Positions 21,435 to 31,672 of a stretch of 64,000 bases of DNA are shown one piece after another. The stretch spans positions 7,646,837-7,710,836 of the forward strand of contig NC_079977.1 of assembly GCF_029852145.1 (NCBI RefSeq), written 5' to 3'. How positions within the stretch are numbered: position 1 is the first letter of the stretch; each line of letters opens with the position of its first letter. A model generated the notes under the pieces. That model ran no database searches and was not told the origin of the DNA. It saw only the letters and a list, made by a program, of their open reading frames with translations. The translations under genes were made by a program, and so were the position numbers. This DNA is from Microplitis mediator. Its lineage: Eukaryota; Arthropoda; Insecta; Hymenoptera; Braconidae.

Positions 21435-22319
21435 GGTGGCCCAAAAAAACCGACTATTTTTTTTTTTTCGATCTCGCATGAAAATTTGTTGGTTTACGAT
21501 GTTTTAAGAAGCCTCTCAAAAAATCAGCTCGATAAAAAATTTTTAAGAGGTCGCTCACGAATTTTGAAAATATCAAAAATAATCGAAATTCGGATTTTTA
21601 TTTCTAAATTTTTTTCTTTCTCGTAGCAGCAATAGGTTATATTTGTGAAACCATGACCACGCTGAAAATTTCAGCCCAAAATTTAAATATTTAAACGTCG
21701 CTCAAGAATTTTTAATGTTTCCGAGTACTGTCTCTTGGATGTTTTCGAGCGACCCTTGAATATTAATAATAAAGCTTCTCAATTTTTTTACCATGAATTT
21801 GTATCATAATGAATAAAAATACAACCCGAGAAATAGAAATAATAAGTTATTTGCATACTTTTTCATTTTTTAATTCAATTTGTAGGTTTTTTCGCTTTTT
21901 CAAAACTTACCAAATTTTATTGTTTAAGACTGTCCTGTATATTTTCTATTATGCAAAAGTTATATTGAAGTGAAATGACAATAATTTAGTTATAAAAACT
22001 AATTCAAACTATTAGTTACATATTATCAGTTAATATTCAAAATTCTTGAGCGAGGTTTAAATATTTAAATTTTGGGCTGAAATTCTCAGCGTAGTCATGA
22101 TTTTACAAATATAAACTATTGCTGCCACGAGAAAAAAAAAAATTTAGAAATAAAAATCCGAATTTCGATTATTTTTGATATTTTCAATATTCGTGAGCGA
22201 CCTCTTAAAAATTTTTTATCGAGCTGATTTTTTGAGAGGCTTCTTAAAACATCGTAAACCAACAAATTTTCGTGCGAGATCGAAAAAAAAAAAATAGTCG
22301 GTTTTTTTTGGCCACCCTA
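21432..22319. mobile_element. TAGGGTGGCC-ended MITE with ~290-bp inverted arms
   Basis: TAGGGTGGCCCAAAAAAACC at left, GGTTTTTTTTGGCCACCCTA at right. The arms run about 290 bp (21432-21725 and 22030-22319), matching through TCTCAAAAAATCAGCTCGAT and AATATTTAAAC, with a ~300-bp unpaired middle. TA repeats flank both sides. Confidence 0.82.
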
Positions 22320-22334
22320 ATATATATATATATA

Positions 22335-22786
22335 TTAAATAATATGAGAATTTTTTAATATTAAAGTTATTAAATTTTTATTCTGTCAACTATCAATCAA
22401 ACTTAAATCCCCAATAATTAAAAAATGTTCAAAGGTTTCGGCAGCAATTTAAAAGTATAAAGTATTAATTTGATTATTTGAGTTAAGTAATACCATAAAC
22501 TTTTCTTAATTATAAGTGTAGAACAGACTAGAGGATCAGACTACAATCCATAGATAACCAAAGTTAAGCAGCATCGGCGTAGGACATTAATTGGACGGGT
22601 GACCGCATAGTAAAATAGTAGTCAACGGATAATAATTTTTTTTTTTTATTATTTAATTTTAACCGACATTTATATTCATGAAGACAATAAATCCTAATTA
22701 AATTACTTTAATTAATAATTTACAGATATTCTAAATGAGATTCTATAAATGACTATATTCGTTCATGCATGATTACATATAATCAT
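22335..22786 (+). repeat. 5S-containing repeat block, copy 1
   Basis: About 450 bp, repeated at 23524-23981 with high similarity over its whole length, from TTAAATAATATGA to TATATTCGTTCATGCATGAT. Each copy holds a 5S-like segment in the middle. Confidence 0.8.
22518..22628 (+). pseudogene. 5S rRNA-derived sequence, copy 1
   Basis: Carries the 5S internal control region: AAAGTTAAGCAGCATCGG (A-box side) and TTGGACGGGTGACCGC (C-box side) at normal spacing. A T-run (T9 or longer) starts a few bases after the end, as in a pol III terminator. The 5' third is poorly conserved, and a G of CATCGGGCG is missing, so it is probably a 5S pseudogene or a 5S-headed SINE-like element rather than a functional gene. 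Confidence 0.7.
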
Positions 22787-23320
22787 ATCTGTTCATATAT
22801 AAACAGATCAAGTTATGTATGATCAGACCTGGCCAATTTTTGGATCTGATCATATATAGACAATTATGCATGATCATATATGATTAGACAAAATCTTTTT
22901 TCATCGGGCATATATAATCATACATAAGTCTATATATGATCAGATCTATTTATATATAAGTCTATATATAGTTAGATCTGATCATACCTGGCTGTTATGA
23001 CCCCATATATAATCATGTACAAGTCTATATATGATCAGGTCTGATCATATATGAGTCTATATATAATTAGATATAATCATACCTAGCTGTTATAACCCCA
23101 TATATGATCATATATAAGTCTATACATGATTAGATCTGATCAGACATGATTGATACAAACCCATATATAATTAGATATAGGCCTATATATAATTAGATCT
23201 GATCAGACGTGACTGATATAAACCTATATGTAGTTATATATGTCTATGTATGATTAAATCTGATCAGATTTCATTGATATAAAACCTATAAATATTTAAA
23301 TATATATATATATATATATA

Positions 23321-23467
23321 ACCTGATTAAAAGAAACGATTCGAAACGATTTGCAATGTTAAATGCTTATAAGAAGGGCGATTCAAAAGTATTCAAAGTA
23401 TTCAAAAGCATTAAAAAGTATTTAAAATTTTTTTTTTCTAATCGTTTCAATCGTTTCTTTTAATAAG

Positions 23468-23470
<3 letters not shown>
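23321..23470. mobile_element. 150-bp MITE with AAAAGAAACGATT inverted ends
   Basis: Left ACCTGATTAAAAGAAACGAT, right reversed ACCCTTATTAAAAGAAACGA. It is flanked by TA repeats on both sides, and its inner part repeats AAAGTATTCAAA. Confidence 0.72.

Positions 23471-23523
<53 letters not shown>
23471..23523. repeat. (TA)n microsatellite
   Basis: More than 25 uninterrupted TA units next to the small MITE. Confidence 0.9.
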
Positions 23524-23528
<5 letters not shown>

Positions 23529-23981
23529 TAATATGACAATTTTTCAATATCAATGTTATTAAATTTTTATTCTGTCAACTATCAATCAAACTTAAATCCC
23601 CAATACTTAAAAAATGTTCAAAGGTTTCGGCAGCAATTTAAAAGTATAAAGTATCAATTTGATTATTTGAGTTAAGTAATGCCATAAACGTTTCTTAATT
23701 ATAAGTGTATAACAGACTAGAGGATCAGACTACAAACCATCGATAACCAAAGTTAAGCAGCATCGGCGTAGGACATTAATTGGATGGGTGACCTCGTAGT
23801 AAAATAATTGTCGATGGTTAATAATTTTTTTTTTTTTTTTTTTTTTATTTAATTTTAACCGACAGTGATATTGATGAAGACAATAAATCCTAATTAAACT
23901 ACTTAATTAATAATTTACAGATATTCTAAATGAGATTCTAAAAATGACTATATTCGTTCATGCATGATTATATATAATCAT
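23524..23981 (+). repeat. 5S-containing repeat block, copy 2
   Basis: Second copy of 22335-22786. Its right edge is cut by a TAGGGCG end at 23982, so the copy predates that insertion. Confidence 0.8.
23706..23817 (+). pseudogene. 5S rRNA-derived sequence, copy 2
   Basis: Same 5S internal control region (AAAGTTAAGCAGCATCGG, TTGGATGGGTGACC). Here AACCATCGA near 23737 can pair with TCGATGGTT at the 3' end, forming a closing stem. A T-run of about 20 follows. It is slightly closer to canonical 5S in the GGATGGGTGACC block than copy 1. Confidence 0.7.
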
Positions 23982-24430
23982 TAGGGCGTTTCAAAAAAAA
24001 CTAAAAAATTTTTTTTTTCTCGGAACCAGGCTCAAAAGTTTCGTTTAGATGCCAAAATAGGCCTCTGAAAATATTTCCCATAAGAATAACACAGGAAAAA
24101 AATTTTTTTTTCTTCTGATTTTTGAAACTAATGAACCATAAATTTCATTGTAATGTCCATCAGATGTTTTTGTAGAAAATTGGACGCTCTACAAAAAAGT
24201 CTCTTATCATTTTTTGATAAATCCATCTGTTCGAAAGTTATTGGAGCTGGAAGTCAAATCTACAGTAAATTTCGAGATCTTTTTACTTTTCCAGCAAAAC
24301 TATCAGACTTATCAAAAAATGTTATAAGACCTTTTTTGTAGAGGATTTTATTCCCTATAAATTATTTTTAATAAAGTTCACTCGGATTCCGCATTGTTTT
24401 CTAGTTATTTTCATTTTAACGTTAAGTTCT
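23982..24430 (+). mobile_element. TAGGGCGTTTC-ended element
   Basis: Starts TAGGGCGTTTCAAAAAAAAC. The interior is collinear with the reverse of 19986-20541. The right limit is approximate. The 62-codon open frame (24153-24341) is not supported as a gene. Confidence 0.55.
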
Positions 24431-24589
24431 CAAAATCCATTAGAAGACTATTATTTTTATGATCTTGGCTTAAAGTGTTTACTACACTTTAAACACTAAA
24501 AAGTGTTTAGTAAGTGACTACAAGTATTTAAACGCTTAAAGTGTTTTAAAACAAAACACTTGGATTTGCAGTGATATTTTGGGGTATAA

Positions 24590-24840
24590 TCTATTATAAT
24601 GCTCGTTATAATTTTGGATATATTTAAGGATATAGCTTCAAAGATATATTTTAGGGTATAATTTATTATAATTTTGGTTATAATTTGCGGATATATCGGC
24701 GAATGTAACCTTAAAAATATATTTTGGATTATAATGTATTATGATGTATTATAAATCTTGTGGATATATTCCGACAATATATTTCAAATTATAATAATTA
24801 TAACCGATTATATTTTGGGTTATAAATTGTTTCGTATGGG
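24590..24840. repeat. Degenerate GGTTATAATTTATTATAA tandem repeat
   Basis: Repeated short variants of TTATAATTTTGG, GGATATAT and GGTATAAT at irregular 20-40-bp spacing. No coding signal. Confidence 0.5.
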
Positions 24841-25522
24841 TCTAGAGCTGATTAAAATTTGAAATTGATTGGTTTAGTCAGTTTGATGATAGAGGGAAAA
24901 AACCGTTTTTCACCATTTCTTTCTCCAACGATATCTCTCGAACGCATTAACCGATTCAAATGGTAGAGGCGGCCTTCGACGCAGCTTATAAAGTTTTAGA
25001 GCTGATTAGATTTTGGAATCAATCCATCGAGCACATAAGAAGTTATAAAAAAAAAATCTGTCTATCGGTTGACCCTGTGGGCCAGCCCTAAAACTTCCCG
25101 CTGTTTTCGAGCTCCTTGAGCTCGTAAACATTGTTGTGAATACATTCTCGAGCTCTTCGAGCTCGAAAATACGTTAGTATTCCATTGTTTTCGAATAAAC
25201 CGTTTTTACCAATTCTTTCCCCACGATATCCCGCGAACGAATTAACCGATTGAGACGGTTGGGGTGGCAATCGAAAGCTTTTATCGAGTTCTTGAGCTCG
25301 CTAGATTTATGAATTGATCGATTCGATAGTTTCCGAAATATTCACGAAAAAAGAAAAAAAACGATTTTTTTTCATTCTTTCGTCGACGATATCTCTCGAA
25401 CGGATTATCCGATTACGACGGTTGAGGTGGCAATCGGCGCATTTTATTGAGGTCTAGAGCTGATAAAATTTTGGGAATGATTGGTTTAGTCGTTTCGACG
25501 ATATTTGCAAAAAACCGTTTTC
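24841..25522. repeat. Tandem CGATATCTCTCGAACG repeats
   Basis: About four units of roughly 170-190 bp with CGATATCTCTCGAACG, AACCGATT, GGTGGCAATCG and AGAGCTGATTAGATTTTGGA. The array continues at 26875-27010 after an inserted element. Confidence 0.65.
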
Positions 25523-25524
25523 TA

Positions 25525-26872
25525 CACAGAAAAAACAGTTAACTTGAATCAAGGGAAATATTCTTGATTCAAGAAATTTTTTTTTATCTATTCGGAAAAT
25601 AAAAATTTACTTGCCCCAAGTAAACAATTATCTTCAAATTTTTATCTTGAATCAAAATTTTTTTTCTCACGTCAACATATTTTTACGCTTAAATCGAAAA
25701 ATTTTCACTTGTTTCAAGAGTTTATATTTCTTAAAGTAAGAGATATTTTTTTTGGAGCAAGATAAATTATTTTTTTGTAGCAATATTGCATTTTTTTGGT
25801 TAAAGAAAATAAAATTTCTCGGAACAAGTACTATTCTTTTTACGCAAGTATTTTTGTATTCTCCGACCAAGAAAACAAAAGTTGCTTAAGCCAAGAGAAA
25901 AAATTTCTTGGGAGAAAAGATCGATATGGAGAAGGGGAAAGTCACCGGTGCTAGACAGCAGCAGCCGGAGTATTTCGGTGCTCGCCACGAGATCGCGCCT
26001 ACGATATGTAGTGTCCCTGGTAAGACATTTATTTCAGAAGTGTTATATTCCAAATTTCATTACGATTTTGTTCGAGTACTCTTCTGTCATTTGACAGAAT
26101 TACAAGTACCCTTTTGAATTGTACTATAGTATATCCTTTAATACATCATAACTTTAATATTTAATATTAAAGTTTACTTGAAATTCAAGTCGTGAATAAT
26201 TTTGCTCGGAAAAACAACACAAAAAATTACGTTTCAAATAAAAACAAAAAATAAAAAAAATCCACACGTCAACCTATCGGAGAGAGAATACATTTTTGAC
26301 TGAGAAAACTTTAAGTCTTCATTAAAGAAGCAAACTTTTGGAGCAAGAAATTTTTTTTTCTTGGCCCAAGCAACTTTTATTTTCACTTAAGCAATTTATT
26401 TTTCGGAGCAAGAGAATTTTTTTCTTGGGCCAAGAAATTTTCTCTTGGCCCAAGGGATTTTTTTTTTTTCAATCAAGACGTTTATTTTTTGGAGCAAAAA
26501 AATTTTTTCCTTGGGCCAAGAAATTTTTTCTTAGCCCAAGTTAACTTTTTTTCGTTCAAAACTTTGAGTTTTTGGAGTGAGAAATTTTTTTTCTTGGGGC
26601 AAGAAAAAGTTTTTTGGCCGAAGTTAAAATTTTTTTGTTCAAAACGTTGATTTTTTGGCAAGAGATGACTTCTTTTCTGTAGCCAAGAATTTTTTTTCTT
26701 AAACCAAGAAATTTTCAATTTCGCTTCAAAAATAAATTTTTTCGGAGCAAGAGAATTTACTGTCTTGAACCAAAAAAAAGTTTTTGAATCAAGTGTTTTA
26801 CTTTTATTAAATCAAGAAAGAAAATTCGGAAGACAATATTTTTCTTGAACCAAGTTAACTGTTTTTTCCGTG
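25525..26872. mobile_element. TACACAG-ended element with CTTGGGCCAAG repeats
   Basis: Inverted ends: left CACAGAAAAAACAGTTAACT, right reversed CACGGAAAAAACAGTTAACT, each beside TA. It split the tandem array at 24841-27010. The interior is dominated by TTGAATCAAG-type palindromes on the left and AATTTTTTTCTTGGGCCAAG variants on the right. Frames at 25882-26117 and 26338-26718 follow the repeats; no protein domain was recognised. Confidence 0.78.
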
Positions 26873-26874
26873 TA

Positions 26875-27030
26875 CTGTTTCTTTCGTCGACGATATCTTT
26901 TGAACGGATTATCTGATTGAGACGTTCTTGGTGGCAATCGAAAGATTTTATCGAGTTCTAGAGCTAATGAGATTTTGGAATTGATCGATCCAACAGTTTT
27001 CACAATATCCAAAAGAAACGAAAAAAAAAA
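26875..27030. repeat. Continuation of the CGATATCT tandem repeat
   Basis: Holds CGACGATATCTTTTGAACGG, GGTGGCAATCGAAAG and GAGTTCTAGAGCTAATGAG, matching the units left of the inserted element. Confidence 0.6.
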
Positions 27031-27186
27031 TTTTTTTTTTTTTTCGTATTTCTTAAATATCTCCGAGTTTATTTGACTAAATGGTTTTAATTTTTTTTTA
27101 AAATCTAAGTTCAGAAGATACCTTTCGAATGCCGCAAGAACAATCTAAATCGGTTCATTCATCAAAAAGATATGAGAGGTTTACAT

Positions 27187-27590
<404 letters not shown>

Positions 27591-28230
27591 CCCCATGAAA
27601 AAAATTTATAAAAAAAATATATGTTAAAATATAAAAAAAATATATTTTTAATACAAAAAAAATATATAAATATATATAAAATATGTATAAAAAATATATT
27701 TTAAATAGCTAACTTTTGGCCGATTTTCGTATATATTTTATATATTTTAAATATGTTAAAAATATATCTTAGAATGTATAAAAAATACATGTATAAAAAT
27801 ATACAAAAAATATATTTTTTTTATATTTAAAATATAAAAAATATAGGCAATATAAAAAAAATATATTAGTAATATATTTTTAAGTTAATCACCAACCTAG
27901 AAAATGAAATATAAAAAATTTATATAAAAAATACATTTTTTATATAATTTTTTTTACCTAGATTGTTGGTTGAATTAAAGATATGTTACTAATATATTTT
28001 TTTTATATTACCATACCTATATTTTTTTTATATTTTAAATATATAAAAAATATATTTTTTGTATATTTTCATACATGTATTTTTTAAATATTCTAAGATA
28101 TATTTTTAATATGTTTAAAATATATAAAATATATACGAAAATCGGCCAAAAGTTGACTATTTAAAATATATTTTTTATATATATTTATATGTTTTTAATA
28201 TATTTTTTCTATAAATTTTTTTCATGAGGG
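27591..28230. mobile_element. AT-rich foldback element with CATGAAAAAAATTTATA ends
   Basis: Left CCCATGAAAAAAATTTATAA, right reversed CCTCATGAAAAAAATTTATA. The arms are about 310 bp each and share AACTTTTGGCCGATTTTCGT and long AATATAT tracts. A diverged relative lies at about 34100-34420 (CCCCATGAAAATAATATATA, GGCCAATTTTCGTGTAT). Confidence 0.7.
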
Positions 28231-29049
28231 TCGGTAGTCGAGCGCCATTAATGGAACGAGGTTATCATTACGGCTTAAGCCGTTTATCGGCCAATAAAAA
28301 TTGCCATTGCTGAGCCATTAATCGACAGTCTCGGCCTAGTAATGACCCGATCTAGGGTCGATTTTCAAACTTTGTATGGGTAGTCATTCTGACGATATTT
28401 TTCTCTCCGTGTATGTAAGTGTCCGTTTTAGTCAGGGGATGTCAGCCTACGACTCTGACTATAAAAAACCGAATTAAACTTTTTTGGATTCAAAACATGA
28501 TATAGGCTTGGAATAAACCTTTTAGACTAAAAATGTTATAAGTCAATAATATATGTTGGCTTACATATTGATATGATAAAATTACGTATGTGTTTATAAT
28601 ATAATTTTCAATATATGGAGTTCATATAGCTTGGATATGTGCAAACATATTATATTATATATCATAATTGTATATTCTGAAAATATATAATTACATAATT
28701 AAAACGGCAAAAAAATTGTTATTCTAATATATATGACTTCCTATGTAAATGATTATATTATAATATAAACTGTTTTATATTATTCAGTATAATATTTTAA
28801 GGTATAAATATTTTTCATGCGGAATGGTAAATTTTACCAAACGGGATAATAAAATTGAATAAATATATAGTCATGTATAATAATGCAGTTTATATTTATT
28901 TCCATATTTAAATAATTAAAATTACAAAATGTAAATAAAAATTAAATTCTCAAGGTAGTGTAAATAACAGAATTTCAATAGCGTTTTAAAATTACAATAT
29001 TAATTAATTTTAACTCATAGTTTTGAGTAAAAGTCACTAGATTTGTTTC
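28231..29049. other. Intergenic AT-rich DNA with two CTCCGTGTA ends
   Basis: CTCTCCGTGTATG near 28400 and TTTCTCCGTGTATG near 29047 are element-end motifs in the same orientation, with no partner left ends seen. No gene was recognised. AATAAA on the minus strand at 28900-28895 is the first canonical polyadenylation signal downstream of the ankyrin gene. Confidence 0.4.
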
Positions 29050-29132
29050 TCCGTGTATGAAATTATAATTCGAACCACATAAGCCTATTGGAGCATAAAA
29101 ATTCAAAAATGTCCGAAATAAGGACCACCCTA
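29050..29132 (-). mobile_element. TAGGGTGGTCC element end (truncated copy)
   Basis: Reversed, it reads TAGGGTGGTCCTTATTTCGG and then TAGGCTTATGTGGTTCGAA, the same end as the element starting at 9437. Only about 80 bp remain. It ends 21 bp from the ankyrin gene stop codon. Confidence 0.68.
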
Positions 29133-29153
29133 TATATATATACATAAAAAAAA

Positions 29154-30890
29154 TTAATCCGAACTTAACAAATTATCGTTATCACAAAGAGTTATAAAAT
29201 CTTCTAGTTCTTTATCATCAAAATGTGTCACAATTGTTTCGCAACAATCATATGGCAAATAATTATAAAATAAATCAAATACTATTTTTCTAGTTTTTTC
29301 TATCAAAGTACTTTGTTTTATAGCAGTATCTAAACGATCTTTAAGCATCTTGTAATACCAATAGACGTCTTCACAATGATCACGTAAACATAAATTCCGA
29401 ACTTCTCTATTAAATGAAAATCTTACCAGCTCTTCCATTTCAGAAGACAATATATGCCATAAGGTAATATTAGTATTTCCAATCTTTGTTTGTTTTAAAT
29501 ATGGGATAGTCTCATAAGCCTTAATTTGAATAGAGTCAAACTTTTCTACGTATTCTTCTTCGGTGCTGTCAAATACTAATTGGGACGTTAATGCTGATGT
29601 TAACTCTTTTTTAACTGAAAAACCGATCATATACCTACTCAGAATGTAAGATATCATTTCATAAGCAATAGCTTTGAACTCATTTCTAAGATGCTCAATA
29701 AAATCAACGTCATCTTGAATACTTGGGATGATACCTTCTTGATATATTTTTGATCGTTGAATTACTGTATGATCGATGTCCTGATAATCAAAATCGGTAG
29801 CAAACAAGATATAGCTGACGAGTTTCCTTTGTCCTAAAACAACCGCGCAGTTAAGAAGTATATCAAAGGGTTTTTGCAAGTGCCAAATTGCATTGATGTC
29901 ACCTCCAGCGTCAATTAAAAGTTGCAATATTTTTATTTTTTCATCCTTCAAATCTAATTCTTCTTTATTATAAGGAGTTGAATGCATATTGGCATTGAAG
30001 ATAAGGTAAAATAATACTGGTTCACCACAATAATCTCGATCGTTAGGATTTGCTCCTTTCGCCAAAAATGATTCAACCAACTCGGGATCACTTGCTTCAA
30101 CAGCGTGCATCAATGATGTTTTATCTTTTTTCGTTTTTAAATGAATGTCAGCCCCATACTCTAATAATAATTTTGTCATATCTTTGTATTTTCGAGCAAT
30201 CGAACAAAGTAACAGCGTTAAATCCATGTCCTTCCAAAAACTTGTATTCTTCCATTTTTTATTAAAGAATTCATTATTAAATCGTAAATTAATATCTGCG
30301 CCATTGTCCAAAAGCAATTTCGTTACTTCAACATAGTTGTTAAACACTGCAATGTGGATTGGATGGTAAATATTTTCACATTTTGGGGTAACACTTGCAC
30401 CATATTTTAAAAGAACTTTTACACATTTAACTTTATTATTTAAACATGCAAGATGTAGCGGTGTAAATCCATTTTTAATTGGTCCAGTTAAAGCAGAATC
30501 TACACGTGCTCCATTTTGGATCAGAAGTTTAACAATTTTGTGATGTCCACGCCATGCTGCCACGTGTAGTGGAGAAGTGCCTTTTCGTCTTGAACTGTTA
30601 ACTTCTGCGCCTTCAAAAATAAGCATCTTGACTAGTTTAATATCGCCAACTCGAACAGCATAGTAGAGTGGACTTTTAAATAAAAAACTAGTTTCAACAA
30701 TTACTCCTTTTTTTACTAATAATGTCGTAATTTTATCTCGTTTATCGACGAATGACGGCCTCAGAACATGTTTTTTAGTTGAAACTACTGGAGCTTCAGA
30801 TATCTTTAGAGTTTTCATTAAATCGTAAACCTCACGTTCATTTTGAACTGGATGAGTTGAAGTAAAATCACTGCATGAAACACTTGCCAT
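29154..30890 (-). CDS. Ankyrin-repeat protein with PRANC/F-box-like C-terminus
   Basis: A single uninterrupted 578-codon frame, ATG at 30890 to TAA at 29154. Seven ankyrin-type repeats can be read at about residues 72-100, 105-133, 141-170, 175-203, 223-252, 256-284 and 289-335. Marks include SPLYYAV, SPLHVAAWRGHHKIVKLLI, TPLHLAC, a degenerate HPIHIAV and a repeated NGAD/YGAD loop. Residues ~340-535 are helical with no known motif. The end, LPYDCCETIVTHFDDKEL (545-562), matches the F-box-like core of PRANC domains. Family knowledge: ANK-PRANC proteins occur in poxviruses, Wolbachia and parasitoid wasps, and the C-terminal motif may recruit SCF ubiquitin ligases via Skp1 while the ankyrin part binds the target. 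The insect role is unknown. It has no signal peptide or membrane segment, so is probably cytosolic. Absence of introns fits transfer or retrocopy, neither shown here. Confidence 0.9.
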   Translation of the reverse strand: MASVSCSDFTSTHPVQNEREVYDLMKTLKISEAPVVSTKKHVLRPSFVDKRDKITTLLVKKGVIVETSFLFKSPLYYAVRVGDIKLVKMLIFEGAEVNSSRRKGTSPLHVAAWRGHHKIVKLLIQNGARVDSALTGPIKNGFTPLHLACLNNKVKCVKVLLKYGASVTPKCENIYHPIHIAVFNNYVEVTKLLLDNGADINLRFNNEFFNKKWKNTSFWKDMDLTLLLCSIARKYKDMTKLLLEYGADIHLKTKKDKTSLMHAVEASDPELVESFLAKGANPNDRDYCGEPVLFYLIFNANMHSTPYNKEELDLKDEKIKILQLLIDAGGDINAIWHLQKPFDILLNCAVVLGQRKLVSYILFATDFDYQDIDHTVIQRSKIYQEGIIPSIQDDVDFIEHLRNEFKAIAYEMISYILSRYMIGFSVKKELTSALTSQLVFDSTEEEYVEKFDSIQIKAYETIPYLKQTKIGNTNITLWHILSSEMEELVRFSFNREVRNLCLRDHCEDVYWYYKMLKDRLDTAIKQSTLIEKTRKIVFDLFYNYLPYDCCETIVTHFDDKELEDFITLCDNDNLLSSD

Positions 30891-31035
30891 ATTTTTAATT
30901 ATAAATATTTTACAAAAGCGTCGATAATTTATAGTTCAATCTAATTTATTGTTTAGACTTATTAGATGGTACACGCACAAATTTTTTTTTTCACTAACTA
31001 AAACACGTGGTAACTATACTTTATAAAAATGTGTT

Positions 31036-31043
31036 CTTTTATA
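31036..31043 (-). promoter_or_regulatory. TATA box upstream of the ankyrin gene
   Basis: TATAAAAG on the minus strand, about 150 bp before the ATG; a second TATAAAG lies just downstream at about 31026. A CACGTG E-box-like site (31005-31010) follows. No clear initiator at 30 bp was found, so the start site is uncertain. Confidence 0.4.
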
Positions 31044-31462
31044 GAGTAAGGCAGGTCAGTAGTTTAGATTTGCGGTTGGTTTACTGTAAGCAATGAGTTG
31101 CTTCATGCAAGACTTGTGATAAATATTGCACCAAAAAATTATATTCTAGATTTAAGTGGATTGGTAATTTATTTATGTGACTGTGCGCTATGATGCTTTC
31201 AGTGTAACTTTATATTTACAATAGCTTACATAGGTTTAAATATACTTTGACCCAAGGTATGGGCATCACAATAATTAGTAGTGGGAGTCGGAAAATATGA
31301 AGTAGGAAATTTTATCAACGAAGGAGAAGTAGGTCAGGTGACCAGAGGCAGGAGTAATTAACAAGGGACTGTTTTCAGGAAGGTGTAGGTGCCGAGAGAC
31401 TAGGTGCAAATTTCACGTCATTCGGTCCATAACGTACCTGAGGATAATTAAGGTAACAAAAG
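31044..31462. other. Intergenic, no gene seen
   Basis: Less AT-rich than its surroundings, with no open frame, splice-bounded exon or repeat that I could support. Confidence 0.4.
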
Positions 31463-31672
31463 TTGTTGGACCCTAATTGCAATATTTAAAAATATTCTTA
31501 GTAATTCTATTGAATTCTCTAAGTATGCGGGCTATATAGTATTGTATACAGTAGACCCGGAACATTATTGTTGGACCCTAATTGCAATATTTAAAAATAT
31601 TCTTAGTAATTCTATTGAATTCTCTAAGTATGCGGGCTATATAGTATTGTATACAGTAGACCCGGAACATTA
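31463..31672. repeat. Perfect 105-bp tandem duplication
   Basis: Units 31463-31567 and 31568-31672 read identically from TTGTTGGACCCTAATTGC to GTAGACCCGGAACATTA. With no differences in 105 bp, it is either a very recent duplication or an assembly artefact. Confidence 0.92.

Larger units (their letters stand above)
17148..22908. mobile_element. CCCGATGAAAAAAG-ended domain of TATATGATCATATAT repeats
   Basis: Left CCCGATGAAAAAAGATTTTG and its reverse CAAAATCTTTTTTCATCGGG at 22889-22908 form the ends; a direct internal copy lies at 19341. Between them are degenerate units of TATATATGATCAGATCTGAT and CATACCTGGCTGTTATAA. The domain is broken up by the 17198-19078 palindrome and several TAGGG-ended elements. 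It may be several copies rather than one element. Confidence 0.45.

Noticed and set aside
22518..23817. Functional 5S rRNA genes
   Set aside because: The 5' third and several conserved loop positions are lost, and the two copies differ from each other; the promoter core alone does not make a working 5S.
30050..30336. Plus-strand frames opposite the ankyrin gene
   Set aside because: Antisense shadows of a well-supported 578-codon minus-strand gene.
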